A stretch of 64,000 nt of DNA from CAWDZK01 sp963726615 (GTDB taxonomy: Bacteria > Actinomycetota > Actinomycetes > JACCUZ01), in NCBI GenBank assembly GCA_963726615.1, contig CAVSCX010000011.1, positions 558,001 through 622,000 of the forward strand, written 5' to 3'. Below the pieces are notes generated by a model, which searched no databases, was not told the DNA's origin, and saw only the letters and a program-made list of their open reading frames with translations. Within the stretch, counting starts at the first letter, position 1. Each line of letters opens with the position of its first letter. The translations under genes and the position numbers were made by a program. Positions 44,951 through 52,961 of this stretch are shown here, in pieces.

Positions 44951-45901
44951 GTGACGACAACGCGGCCCGGGGACGGCGCCCGCCCTACTGCCGTCGCTCC
45001 GACGGCCGACCGCACCGCTGTCCTGGCCATGGCGGCGGCCGGGGTGACCGTGGTGCTGTGGGCGTCGGCGTTCGTGGCGATCCGGCACATCGGTCGCGAG
45101 ATCTCCCCCGGCGCGCTCACCCTGGGCCGCCTGCTGGTCGGCAGCATGGTGCTTGGCGCTGTCGTGCTGGCGCGGGGACCGCACTGGCCGGCGCGGCGCG
45201 ACTGGCGCCTGCTGCTGGTGTGCGGCCTGTTGTGGTTCGGCGTCTACAACATCGCCTTGAACGCCGCCGAGCAGCGCGTCGACGCCGGCACCGCAGCGAT
45301 GCTCGTCAACGTCGGCCCGCTGGTGCTCGCGCTCCTGGCCGGGCTGCTGCTCGGCGAGGGCTTCCCCCGCCGGCTGGTGGTCGGCAGCCTCGTCGCCTTC
45401 GGCGGCGTGCTCGTCATCGGCGCCGCGACGTCCGGCCGCACGGCCGGCAGCGCCGGAGTCGTCCTGTGCCTGGTCGCTGCGGTCGGGTACGCGATCGGGG
45501 TTGTCGCCCAGAAGCCCTTGCTGGGCCGGCTCCCTGCCCTCGAGGTCACCTGGCTGGCGTGCACGATCGGCGCCGTCGCCTGCCTGCCGTTCACGCCGCA
45601 GCTGGTGTCCGAGGCTGCCGACGCCAACATCTCGACCCTGGGCTGGATCGGCTATCTCGGCGCCTTCCCGACCGCGATCGCCTTCACCACCTGGGCCTTC
45701 GCCCTGTCGCACACGACGGCCGGCCGGATGGGCGCGACCACCTACCTCGTCCCGCCGGTCGCGATCCTGCTCGCGTGGGCGCTGCTCGCGGAGTCGCCGG
45801 AGCCCCTCGCCTTCGCCGGCGGAGCCCTCTGCCTGGTCGGCGTCGCCGTGGCCCGGCGTACCCGCGCCGGGCGGCGCACGAAGGCAGTGGCGCCGTCGTG
45901 A
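44951..45901 (+). CDS. EamA/DMT-family transporter
   Basis: This 316-residue membrane protein has ten predicted helices in two EamA repeats, the first from about residue 25 (VTVVLWASAFVAIRHIG) and the second from about residue 165. Members export amino acids or metabolites, or import nucleoside-type compounds. It follows the pseudouridine operon by 50 bases, behind an inverted repeat, so co-regulation is possible but unproven. GTG 44951 (MTTTRPGDGARPTAVAP) gives a 25-residue cytoplasmic N-terminus. Confidence 0.9.
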   Translation: MTTTRPGDGARPTAVAPTADRTAVLAMAAAGVTVVLWASAFVAIRHIGREISPGALTLGRLLVGSMVLGAVVLARGPHWPARRDWRLLLVCGLLWFGVYNIALNAAEQRVDAGTAAMLVNVGPLVLALLAGLLLGEGFPRRLVVGSLVAFGGVLVIGAATSGRTAGSAGVVLCLVAAVGYAIGVVAQKPLLGRLPALEVTWLACTIGAVACLPFTPQLVSEAADANISTLGWIGYLGAFPTAIAFTTWAFALSHTTAGRMGATTYLVPPVAILLAWALLAESPEPLAFAGGALCLVGVAVARRTRAGRRTKAVAPS

Positions 45902-45960
45902 CCACGGTCCGGGTGCCCTGAACCGCCCTGACCGCCCCTGACTGCCATGACCCGCCCGAT

Positions 45961-46010
45961 CGCTCCCGACACGCCGCGACCGGCGGCGCCACACCGGCGT
46001 GTCGGGAGCG
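45961..46010 (+). terminator. 16-bp hairpin after the EamA gene
   Basis: CGCTCCCGACACGCCG (45961-45976) and CGGCGTGTCGGGAGCG (45995-46010) pair perfectly around an 18-base loop, 59 bases after the EamA stop and 128 before parC. The inner CGACACGCCG core is the same as in the hairpins at 49.7 and 52.9 kb. Confidence 0.65.
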
Positions 46011-46138
46011 CCACGGGGCTGCTCGAGTGATCGTGGCTGACGGGGTCGGCGCGGGTCGGTCCCGCGCCGCGTCCGGGGTGGCGGGCAGGATGGGACGGCA
46101 GCACGCCGTACCCCTCCCGACCGCCAGGAGCTCCACCC

Positions 46139-48613
46139 GTGGCACGCAGGACCAAGACCCCACCGCCCCCCGACGGCGGCGACTACCCCGAGAACATCGT
46201 CGACATCGACGTCTCGGACGAGATGCAGGGCTCGTACCTCGAGTACGCGTACTCCGTCATCTACTCCCGCGCCCTGCCCGACGCCCGCGACGGGCTCAAG
46301 CCGGTGCACCGGCGGATCCTCTACCGGATGGCCGAGATGGGGCTGCGGCCGGACCGCGGTCACGTGAAGTGCGCACGCGTGGTCGGCGACGTGATGGCGA
46401 CGCTGCACCCTCACGGCGACACCGCGATCTACGACACGCTGGTGCGGATGGCGCAGCCGTGGTCGCTGCGGCTTCCGCTTGTCGACGGGCACGGCAACTT
46501 CGGTTCGCTGGGCAACGACGACCCGCCGGCCGCCTACCGCTACACCGAGTGCCGGCTAACACCTGCTGCGCTGGCGGTGACGGAGGGCATCGACGAGGGC
46601 GTCGTCGACCTGCGGCCCAACTACGACGACCGCGAGATGGAGCCGGAGGTCCTGCCGTCGGCGTTCCCCAACCTGCTCGTGAACGGCGCCTCCGGCATCG
46701 CTGTCGGCATGGCGACGAACATGCCCCCGCACAACCTGGTCGAGGTGGTCTCCGCCGCACGGCACCTCATCGCTCACCCGGCAGCAAGCCTCGACGACCT
46801 GATGCGCTTCGTTCCCGGCCCGGACCTGCCCACCGGCGGCAAGATCGTCGGCCTGGACGGCATCCGCGAGGCCTACGAGACCGGCAGGGGCACGTTCCGC
46901 ACCCGGGCCACCGCCCGGGTCGAGAACGTCACGCCGCGGCGCAAGGGCATCGTCGTCACCGAGCTCCCCTGGGGCGTCGGCCCGGAAAGAGTCAAGGAGA
47001 AGATCGCCGACCTGGTCCGCGGCAAGAAGCTGCAGGGCATCACGGCCGTCGACGACTACACCGACCGGCACAAGGGTCTGCGGCTGGTCATCGAGGTCAA
47101 GAACGGCTTCAATCCCGAGGCCCTGCTGGAGCAGCTGTACCGGCTGACCCCGCTGGAGGACACGTTCGGCATCAACAACGTGGCGCTCGTCGAGGGCCAG
47201 CCCCGGACCCTCGGCCTCAAGGACCTCCTCGAGGTCTACGTCGCCCACCGGCTCGACGTGGTCCGCCGGCGCAGCCTGTTCCGCCGCACCAGGGCGCAGG
47301 ACCGGCTGCACCTCGTCGACGGCCTGCTCATCGCGATCCTCGACATCGACGAGGTCATCCAGGTCATCCGCGCCAGCGACGACGCTGCCGCGGCCCGCGA
47401 ACGGCTGATGTCGGTGTTCGAGCTCACCGAGACCCAGGCCACCTACATCCTCGACATGCCGCTTCGCCGGCTCACCAAGTACTCCAGGATCGAGCTCGAG
47501 GCCGAGCAGGAGAAGCTTCGCCTGGTGATCGCTGAGCTGACCGAGATCATCGAGTCCGAGTCCCTGCTCCGGAAGACCGTCAGCGACGAGCTCGCCGAGA
47601 TCGCCAAGCAGTTCGGCACGCCGCGGCGCACCGTGCTGCTCGAGTCGGCCGGCGTGCCCAGCACGACGGCCGTCCCGCTCGAGGTCAGCGACGACCCCTG
47701 CTGGGTGCTGCTGTCGTCCACCGGGTTGCTCGCCCGGACGCTCACCGGCGACCCGCTGCCCACCGAGGGCTCGCGCGCCAAGCACGATGTCGTGGTCTCC
47801 GCGGTGCTGGCCACTGCGCGTGGCGAGGTCGGCGTGGTGACCTCGGCCGGTCGGCTGGTGCGGCTCGGCGTCCTCGACATGCCGGCCCTGCCGGACACAG
47901 CGTCCGCGCCGCACCTGTCCGGCGGCGCGCCGGTCAGTGAGTTCCTGCCGCTGGACAGGGACGAGCGGGTGCTCGCCCTGTGCAGCCTGGACCCGGACAC
48001 GGCGGAGGGCCGGACCCTCGCGCTCGGCACCGAGCAGGGAGTCGTCAAGCGGGCGCTGCCGGAGCACCTGACGAACAAGGACTCGTGGGAGGTCATCTCG
48101 CTCAAGCCCGGCGACAGGGTTGTCGGCGCTGTCGAGATCTCCGGCGACGAGCGCGACCTCGTCTTCGTGACCTCCGATGCCCAGCTGCTGCACTTCGAGG
48201 CCGCGGCGGTCCGCCCGCAGGGGCGCTCGGCCGGCGGCATGGCCGGGGTCCGGCTGGCCGCCGGGGCCCGGGCGGTGTTCTTCGGGGTCGTCGACCCGGC
48301 AGCCGAGGGCGCGGTCGTCACCGTTGCCGGCTCCTCTGCCGCACTGCCGGGCACCGATGCGGGCTCGGTCAAGGTGACTCCGTTCACCGAGTACCCCGCG
48401 AAGGGCCGGGGCACCGGAGGCGTCCGCTGCCACCGCTTCGTGCGCGGCGAGGACGTCCTGACGCTGGCCTGGGCCGGCGCGGCCCCGGCGCGGGCCTCGG
48501 CCGCCACCGGTGTGCCGGTCGACCTGCCGGCGGAGCCCGGGAGGCGAGACGGCTCCGGCGCCGCGGCCGGCCAGCCGATCGCCGCGGTCGGCGGCCCGGT
48601 CCCGCCCGGCTAG
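46139..48613 (+). CDS. parC: type IIA topoisomerase subunit A (ParC/GyrA family)
   Basis: The A subunit of a type II topoisomerase breaks and rejoins both DNA strands through a tyrosine. In the 824-residue protein the catalytic tyrosine is Tyr135 (AAYRYTECRLT). The quinolone-pocket positions are Thr95 and Asp99 (HPHGDTAIYDTLVRMAQ), matching GyrA Ser83 and Asp87. The C-terminal beta-pinwheel (about 500-790) lacks a clear GyrA-box, which favours a decatenating ParC over supercoiling gyrase. GTG 46139 has AGGAG upstream. The partner is the ParE-like gene at 52962-55058. I cannot see whether the genome also has gyrA/gyrB. Confidence 0.9.
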   Translation: MARRTKTPPPPDGGDYPENIVDIDVSDEMQGSYLEYAYSVIYSRALPDARDGLKPVHRRILYRMAEMGLRPDRGHVKCARVVGDVMATLHPHGDTAIYDTLVRMAQPWSLRLPLVDGHGNFGSLGNDDPPAAYRYTECRLTPAALAVTEGIDEGVVDLRPNYDDREMEPEVLPSAFPNLLVNGASGIAVGMATNMPPHNLVEVVSAARHLIAHPAASLDDLMRFVPGPDLPTGGKIVGLDGIREAYETGRGTFRTRATARVENVTPRRKGIVVTELPWGVGPERVKEKIADLVRGKKLQGITAVDDYTDRHKGLRLVIEVKNGFNPEALLEQLYRLTPLEDTFGINNVALVEGQPRTLGLKDLLEVYVAHRLDVVRRRSLFRRTRAQDRLHLVDGLLIAILDIDEVIQVIRASDDAAAARERLMSVFELTETQATYILDMPLRRLTKYSRIELEAEQEKLRLVIAELTEIIESESLLRKTVSDELAEIAKQFGTPRRTVLLESAGVPSTTAVPLEVSDDPCWVLLSSTGLLARTLTGDPLPTEGSRAKHDVVVSAVLATARGEVGVVTSAGRLVRLGVLDMPALPDTASAPHLSGGAPVSEFLPLDRDERVLALCSLDPDTAEGRTLALGTEQGVVKRALPEHLTNKDSWEVISLKPGDRVVGAVEISGDERDLVFVTSDAQLLHFEAAAVRPQGRSAGGMAGVRLAAGARAVFFGVVDPAAEGAVVTVAGSSAALPGTDAGSVKVTPFTEYPAKGRGTGGVRCHRFVRGEDVLTLAWAGAAPARASAATGVPVDLPAEPGRRDGSGAAAGQPIAAVGGPVPPG

Positions 48614-48635
48614 CGCCGGGCAGACCCGCTGACGA

Positions 48636-48878
48636 TCAGGCGGTGAAGCCCTCGGAGAGGAAGTCGTCCAGGGCCCGGAAGCCGTCGTCGACGTAGGAGG
48701 CGAACTGCCGCCCGCCCGGCGGCCAGCCGACCGCGGTGGCGGGCGGCTGGTCGTCGGCGGGGAGCTCAGAGCCGTCGGCGCCGGGCTGGTCGACCGACCC
48801 CGCCCGCCGCTTGGCACGCACCACCCAGACCACCGCGGCGAAGTACGCCGCGGTGAGGAGTGCCAAGAGCACCAGCAT
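48636..48878 (-). CDS. small single-pass membrane protein, 80 aa
   Basis: The product starts with one membrane helix (MLVLLALLTAAYFAAVVWVV), then a basic RAKRRAG segment, then a hydrophilic, proline-rich cytoplasmic region ending in YVDDGFRALDDFLSEGFTA. The gene is convergent with parC, 22 bases beyond its stop. The codon pattern supports coding. The function is unknown. Confidence 0.65.
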   Translation of the reverse strand: MLVLLALLTAAYFAAVVWVVRAKRRAGSVDQPGADGSELPADDQPPATAVGWPPGGRQFASYVDDGFRALDDFLSEGFTA

Positions 48879-48940
48879 GGGTCATGTCATCGACCGGTCC
48901 GGCGCCGACCTTCAGCCTGTTCCGCCATCCGGACGTCCGG

Positions 48941-49606
48941 TCAGGACGGTTCCGACCAGGGCGACGGGGTCAGCCGTTCGTCGAGTGCGCCACCGGGCAC
49001 GCACTCGGTGCTTCGGTAGTCGTCGGGCATCAGCGGGAAGACCTCGCGGGCATACGCCTCGGCCAGCAACCTCGCCTGCCTCGGCGTCGCACCCAGCAGC
49101 TCCGCGGTCTCGGCGTCGCGCTGGAGCGCCCGGCACTCGGCGACCGCCTCCGCGGTCTCACCGGCCATGTGCATCGCCTCGTGGGTCAGCACGTGCACAG
49201 AGACCACCTGGCCCCGGGTCGGCGAGGACTTGGCCGAGTCCAGGTAGCCCGCCAGCTCCCCGCACTGGCCCCGCTTGAGCAGCGTCGCATGCTCAGGCAC
49301 TCCGTCGGCGCCGTACCGGACGTAGCCCAGCTCGGCCCCGGCGTCGACGAACTCCTGGCCCGCGCCCTGGCAGTGCACCGCGACGGAGGCCCCGACCAGC
49401 GCCGACGCGACCGCGGCGAGCCGCTGCTCCAGCCGGTGGTGCCTGACGGCCGGCACGAGCAGCGCCGCGCCGACGAGCAACAGAGCCACGACGGACACTG
49501 CCGGGAACGGCACGGGGCGGCCGAGGCGGTCCTGCCGGCGCAGCAGCCATCGCGCCGCGAGCCCCAGGGCAGCGGCGAGAAGGCCGACGGCCGACCAGAC
49601 CAGCAC
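48941..49606 (-). CDS. membrane protein with HEXXH metallopeptidase-like motif
   Basis: The 221-residue protein has two N-terminal membrane helices (SAVGLLAAALGLAARWLL; VSVVALLLVGAALLVPAV). An extracytoplasmic domain follows, with QGAGQEFVDAGAELGYVRYG and the motif THEAMHMAGETAEAVAECRAL near residue 145. HEAMH fits HEXXH, and the downstream Glu of AVAEC could be the third zinc ligand. I infer a membrane-anchored metallopeptidase or a degenerate relative. Cysteines flank the motif. I chose GTG 49606; the ATG at 49678 lies inside a repeated hairpin, and neither has a clear ribosome-binding site. Confidence 0.65.
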   Translation of the reverse strand: MLVWSAVGLLAAALGLAARWLLRRQDRLGRPVPFPAVSVVALLLVGAALLVPAVRHHRLEQRLAAVASALVGASVAVHCQGAGQEFVDAGAELGYVRYGADGVPEHATLLKRGQCGELAGYLDSAKSSPTRGQVVSVHVLTHEAMHMAGETAEAVAECRALQRDAETAELLGATPRQARLLAEAYAREVFPLMPDDYRSTECVPGGALDERLTPSPWSEPS

Positions 49607-49665
49607 GATGCAGGTATCGGCCGGTCCGGCCCGGCACTTGCGTGGTGCGCCAGCCGCAAGAAGCG

Positions 49666-49735
49666 TCGTTTGCGACATCGGGCACGCGACACGCCGGCTG
49701 ACGACGGCGTGTCGCGTGCCTCAGGTCGCAAACGA
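49666..49735. repeat. long interrupted hairpin, copy 1 of a repeated element
   Basis: The outer arms TCGTTTGCGAC (49666-49676) and GTCGCAAACGA (49725-49735) pair. The inner arms GGCACGCGACACGCCG (49681-49696) and CGGCGTGTCGCGTGCC (49705-49720) also pair. The loop is 8 bases and the internal loop is 4 by 4. It is the terminator position of the amidase gene (minus strand, stop at 49763). The same arms occur at 52840-52913. Confidence 0.8.
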
Positions 49736-49762
49736 GCGGGGGTGGGACCGGGGCGGCGGGGC

Positions 49763-51175
49763 TCAGGCGGGTACGGCTGCGACCCGTGGCTGGATCGGCG
49801 TGAGGACCGGCGCCCGGTCCTCGATGGCCTGGGCGGCGTCGAGCAGGAGATCCTCGCGGAAGCGGGCGCCGATGAGTTGCACCCCCTGGGGCAGTCCGGC
49901 GTCGCTGCCGACGGGCACCGCGCAGGAGGGCAGCCCGAGGATGTTGACCGGCAGCACCATCCGCATCGCCGTGACGATCTCGGTCACGCGGGACACGTCA
50001 TCGTCCACGACCCAGGCCCGCTCGCAGCAGACCGGGGAGAGCATCACGGGGTAATCCTGCAAGAACCGCGCCCACGCCGCGCCGAGCTGGTGCACCGCGA
50101 TCCAGGTCGCTGTCTGCGCCGACTGGTCCACCGGCCTGAACACTCCGTGCGCCAGACAGGCCGCGACGAACTCCAGCTCGTCCTTCCCGGCAACCGGCTC
50201 CAGGTCCGGCCAGAGCAGTCCGACCTCCGCCCAGATGGCGTCGGACCAGGCTGCGGCCGCTTCGGCGACCTGCGGCGGCTCGGCGTCCACGACGTCGTAC
50301 CCGGCTGCGCTGAGCCAGTCGGCGGCCCGCTCGACGCCGGCGAGCACGTGCGGGTCGATCCCGGCGCCCAGCGGGTCCCGGACCACGGCGACCCGGATCG
50401 GCGCGTCGACAGCCGGGCCCCGCAGCGGCGCCGGGACCCAGCGCGGGTCGCGCGCGTCCGGTGCGCTGATGACGGCCAGGGCGAGCCGCAGGTCGGCGAC
50501 GCGTCGGGCCATCGGTCCCTGGCAGTTGGTCATCTGGAACACCAGCGGCGACGGCGGCTGGGTGTCGGCAGCATCCGCGACCCGGCCCCGTGACGGCCGC
50601 AGTGCCGCGGTACCGCACATCTGCGAGGGCACCCGCAGAGACCCGCCGAGATCGTTGCCTAGCCCGAGCGGTGTCATGCCGCTGGCCAGCGCGGCGGCCT
50701 CGCCTCCGGAGGAGCCGCCCGCGGTGCGAGTCGGGTCCCACGGGTTCCGGGTCCGGCCGCCCCGTCCGCTGACGGTGTCCCAGCGGAAGGCGAAGTCCGG
50801 CAGGTTGGTCCGGGCTATCGGGATCGCGCCGGCATCCCGGAGCCGGGCGACGGGCGGCGCATCGGACGCCGCGACCTGCTCGGCGAACGCACCGACCCCC
50901 CAGGTGGTCGCAGAGCCGGCGACGTCGATGTTCTCCTTCACGGTGAACGGCACACCGGCGAGCGCTCCGAGAGGTTGCCCCGCCGTCACCGCCGTGTCGA
51001 CCGCCTCGGCCGCTACCCGCGCCTGGTCGGCCAGGGTCACGGTCACCGCGTCGAGATCCGGGTTGACCTCCTCGATGCGGGCCAGGTGGGCATCGACCAC
51101 CTCGGCTGCCGTGACTTGGCCGGCCGCGATCATCCCAGCCAGCTCCTGCGCCCCTCTTGTGCAGAGCTCGTGCAC
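49763..51175 (-). CDS. amidase (amidase-signature family)
   Basis: The 470-residue enzyme has the Ser-cisSer-Lys triad of amidase-signature hydrolases. The Lys is in PFTVKENIDVAGSATTWG, the signature is GGSSGGEAAALASGM, and the nucleophile segment is GNDLGGSLRVPSQMCG. It would hydrolyse a carboxamide; a GatA role is unlikely because there is no gatB/gatC beside it. The Cys pair in MLSPVCCERAW is unusual. GTG 51175 is preceded by GAGGAG 8 bases upstream. A longer frame into the divergent HD gene is a shadow. Its start faces the HD/LuxR gene, so both share a short divergent promoter. Confidence 0.92.
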   Translation of the reverse strand: MHELCTRGAQELAGMIAAGQVTAAEVVDAHLARIEEVNPDLDAVTVTLADQARVAAEAVDTAVTAGQPLGALAGVPFTVKENIDVAGSATTWGVGAFAEQVAASDAPPVARLRDAGAIPIARTNLPDFAFRWDTVSGRGGRTRNPWDPTRTAGGSSGGEAAALASGMTPLGLGNDLGGSLRVPSQMCGTAALRPSRGRVADAADTQPPSPLVFQMTNCQGPMARRVADLRLALAVISAPDARDPRWVPAPLRGPAVDAPIRVAVVRDPLGAGIDPHVLAGVERAADWLSAAGYDVVDAEPPQVAEAAAAWSDAIWAEVGLLWPDLEPVAGKDELEFVAACLAHGVFRPVDQSAQTATWIAVHQLGAAWARFLQDYPVMLSPVCCERAWVVDDDVSRVTEIVTAMRMVLPVNILGLPSCAVPVGSDAGLPQGVQLIGARFREDLLLDAAQAIEDRAPVLTPIQPRVAAVPA

Positions 51176-51253
51176 GGTGCTCTCCTCTCGGGTGTTCGAT
51201 GGCGCACGCATCATGTCTCCGCGCAACGGAACTGCACATCGGGAGGACTCCCC

Positions 51254-52816
51254 ATCTTCGGCTCCTCGCTCCGGCTCGGCGAGCTTGTTGCCACGTTCGC
51301 CCTGGCGCAGGACAACGCCTTCGGCCAACCGCTGGAGTCGCAGCTTCGGTCCTGTCTGCTCGCCGCGTGGCTCAGCGAGGCGGCGGGCTACGACCAGGAC
51401 CTGCGCGACACGGTGTACTGGGTCGCACTGCTGCGGTACGTCGGCTGCACGGGGCACGCGCACGAGGTGGCGACCGTGTTCGGCGACGAGATCGCGATCC
51501 GCGCCCAGACACTGGTGCACGACGCGGCCAACCCGGCCGAGGTCATGCGCGACGTCATTGCCTATGCGACTGCAAGGCATCCGGTCGACGAGCGGGTTGA
51601 GCTGGCCGAGTCGCTGCGGGCGACCGCACACGACTGGGCCGTGAACAACTTCGCCTCTGGCTGCGAGGTCGCCGACATGCTGCTGCGACGACTGGACCTG
51701 CCTCGCGACGCCAGGGAGGCGCTGCAGTACACATTCGAGCGATGGAACGGCACCGGCTACCCCGCCGGAGCCATCGGCGAGGACATACCGTCGGCGATGC
51801 GGGTCGTCCACCTCAGCCACGACATGGAGGCCCTGGGCCGACTCCTGTCGACCGACCAGGCGTTGGACGCCGTCCGCGAGCGACGCGCCCGCACCTACGA
51901 CCCGGAGCTGTCCGACATCTTCGCTGCTCACGGCGCCGAGTGGTTCGCCCGGTTGGACGCGCTGGAGCCGTGGGACGAGGTGCTCGACCTCGAGCCGGAG
52001 CCGTACCGCGCCCTGTCCGGCGCCGAGCTCGACGAAGCGCTGCTCGTGGTGGCCGACTTCATCGACCTGAAGTCGCCGTACATGGCCGGCCACAGCCGCC
52101 GGTGCGCGCAGCTCTGCGCCGACGCCGGCCGCTTGCTCGGTCTGGGCGATGCCGCGGTCACCACCCTGCGCCGGGCGGCGCTGGTGCACGAGCTCGGCAC
52201 GACCGCGGTGCCGAACTCGATCTGGGACAAGCCGGGGCCGCTCACCCGGGCCGAGCGTGACCGGGTCGAGCTGCACCCGATGCTCACCGAGCAGATGCTG
52301 GGCCGCTCACCGGCCTTGGCAGCACTCAACCCCGTCGCCGCGGCCCACCACGAGAGAGCCGACGGCTCGGGCTACCACAAGCGGCTGCGCGGCGACGCCG
52401 TCGTCCCGCACGCGGGACTGCTCATCGCCGCCGACGTCTACGTGGCGCTCACCGCCGACCGCGCGGACCGAACCGCCTTGTCGACAGAGGCGGCTGCCGC
52501 CGAGCTCCGCAGGCTGGCTGCCGGCCGCCTGCTTCAGGCCAGCCCCGTCGACGCTGTACTGACGGCGGCAGGACAGGGTGGGCGGCGGACAACGACGAGG
52601 CCCGGCCGACCGGAGCGCCCGGGCGACCTCACGGACCGGGAGCTCGAGGTTCTGCGGCTCGCGGCCAGAGGCCTGCAGACACGGGAGATCGCCGAACGCC
52701 TCGTCATCTCGGCCAAAACCGTGGACCACCACATCCAGCACACGTACGCCAAGATCGGCGTCTCGACCCGGGCCGCCGCGGCCCTCTGGGCGATGCAGCA
52801 CGACCTCGTCCACTGA
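51254..52816 (+). CDS. HD-domain phosphohydrolase-like protein with C-terminal LuxR HTH
   Basis: This is a regulator of about 520 residues. An N-terminal helical region is followed by an HD-GYP-like domain, with SPYMAGHSRRCAQLCADAGR, AALVHELGTTAVPNS (HE instead of HD) and AAHHERADGSGYHKRL. A C-terminal LuxR helix-turn-helix follows (LTDRELEVLRLAARGLQTRE, then ISAKTVDHHIQHTYAKIGVS). Such proteins may sense or degrade a cyclic nucleotide and switch transcription. No ATG, GTG or TTG lies near the natural N-terminus. A strong GGGAGGA stands 6 bases before ATC 51254, so this rare start, or GTG 51170 far upstream, may be used. Confidence 0.85.
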   Translation: MFGSSLRLGELVATFALAQDNAFGQPLESQLRSCLLAAWLSEAAGYDQDLRDTVYWVALLRYVGCTGHAHEVATVFGDEIAIRAQTLVHDAANPAEVMRDVIAYATARHPVDERVELAESLRATAHDWAVNNFASGCEVADMLLRRLDLPRDAREALQYTFERWNGTGYPAGAIGEDIPSAMRVVHLSHDMEALGRLLSTDQALDAVRERRARTYDPELSDIFAAHGAEWFARLDALEPWDEVLDLEPEPYRALSGAELDEALLVVADFIDLKSPYMAGHSRRCAQLCADAGRLLGLGDAAVTTLRRAALVHELGTTAVPNSIWDKPGPLTRAERDRVELHPMLTEQMLGRSPALAALNPVAAAHHERADGSGYHKRLRGDAVVPHAGLLIAADVYVALTADRADRTALSTEAAAAELRRLAAGRLLQASPVDAVLTAAGQGGRRTTTRPGRPERPGDLTDRELEVLRLAARGLQTREIAERLVISAKTVDHHIQHTYAKIGVSTRAAAALWAMQHDLVH

Positions 52817-52837
52817 CCCGCGAGGCCGGGAGTAGAC

Positions 52838-52915
52838 CTGCTCGTTTGCGACCTGGTTCACGCGACACGCCGCCCCGGTACGGCGTGTCGCGTGCCTCAT
52901 GTCGCAAACGAGCGG
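52838..52915. repeat. long interrupted hairpin, copy 2 of a repeated element
   Basis: The outer arms GCTCGTTTGCGAC (52840-52852) and GTCGCAAACGAGC (52901-52913) pair, with two more pairs outside. The inner arms CACGCGACACGCCG (52859-52872) and CGGCGTGTCGCGTG (52881-52894) pair around an 8-base loop. It lies between the convergent HD/LuxR and parE genes and is a likely bidirectional terminator. The arm sequences repeat those at 49666-49735. Confidence 0.8.
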
Positions 52916-52961
52916 AGGTGGGAGAGGCCGGGGCGTGGGGGCGGGTGCGGAGCGGCCGGGC

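Noticed and set aside
49607..49678. Extension of the HEAMH protein to the ATG at 49678
   Set aside because: That ATG and the next codons lie in the repeated hairpin arm, which is shared with a non-coding site at 52.9 kb.
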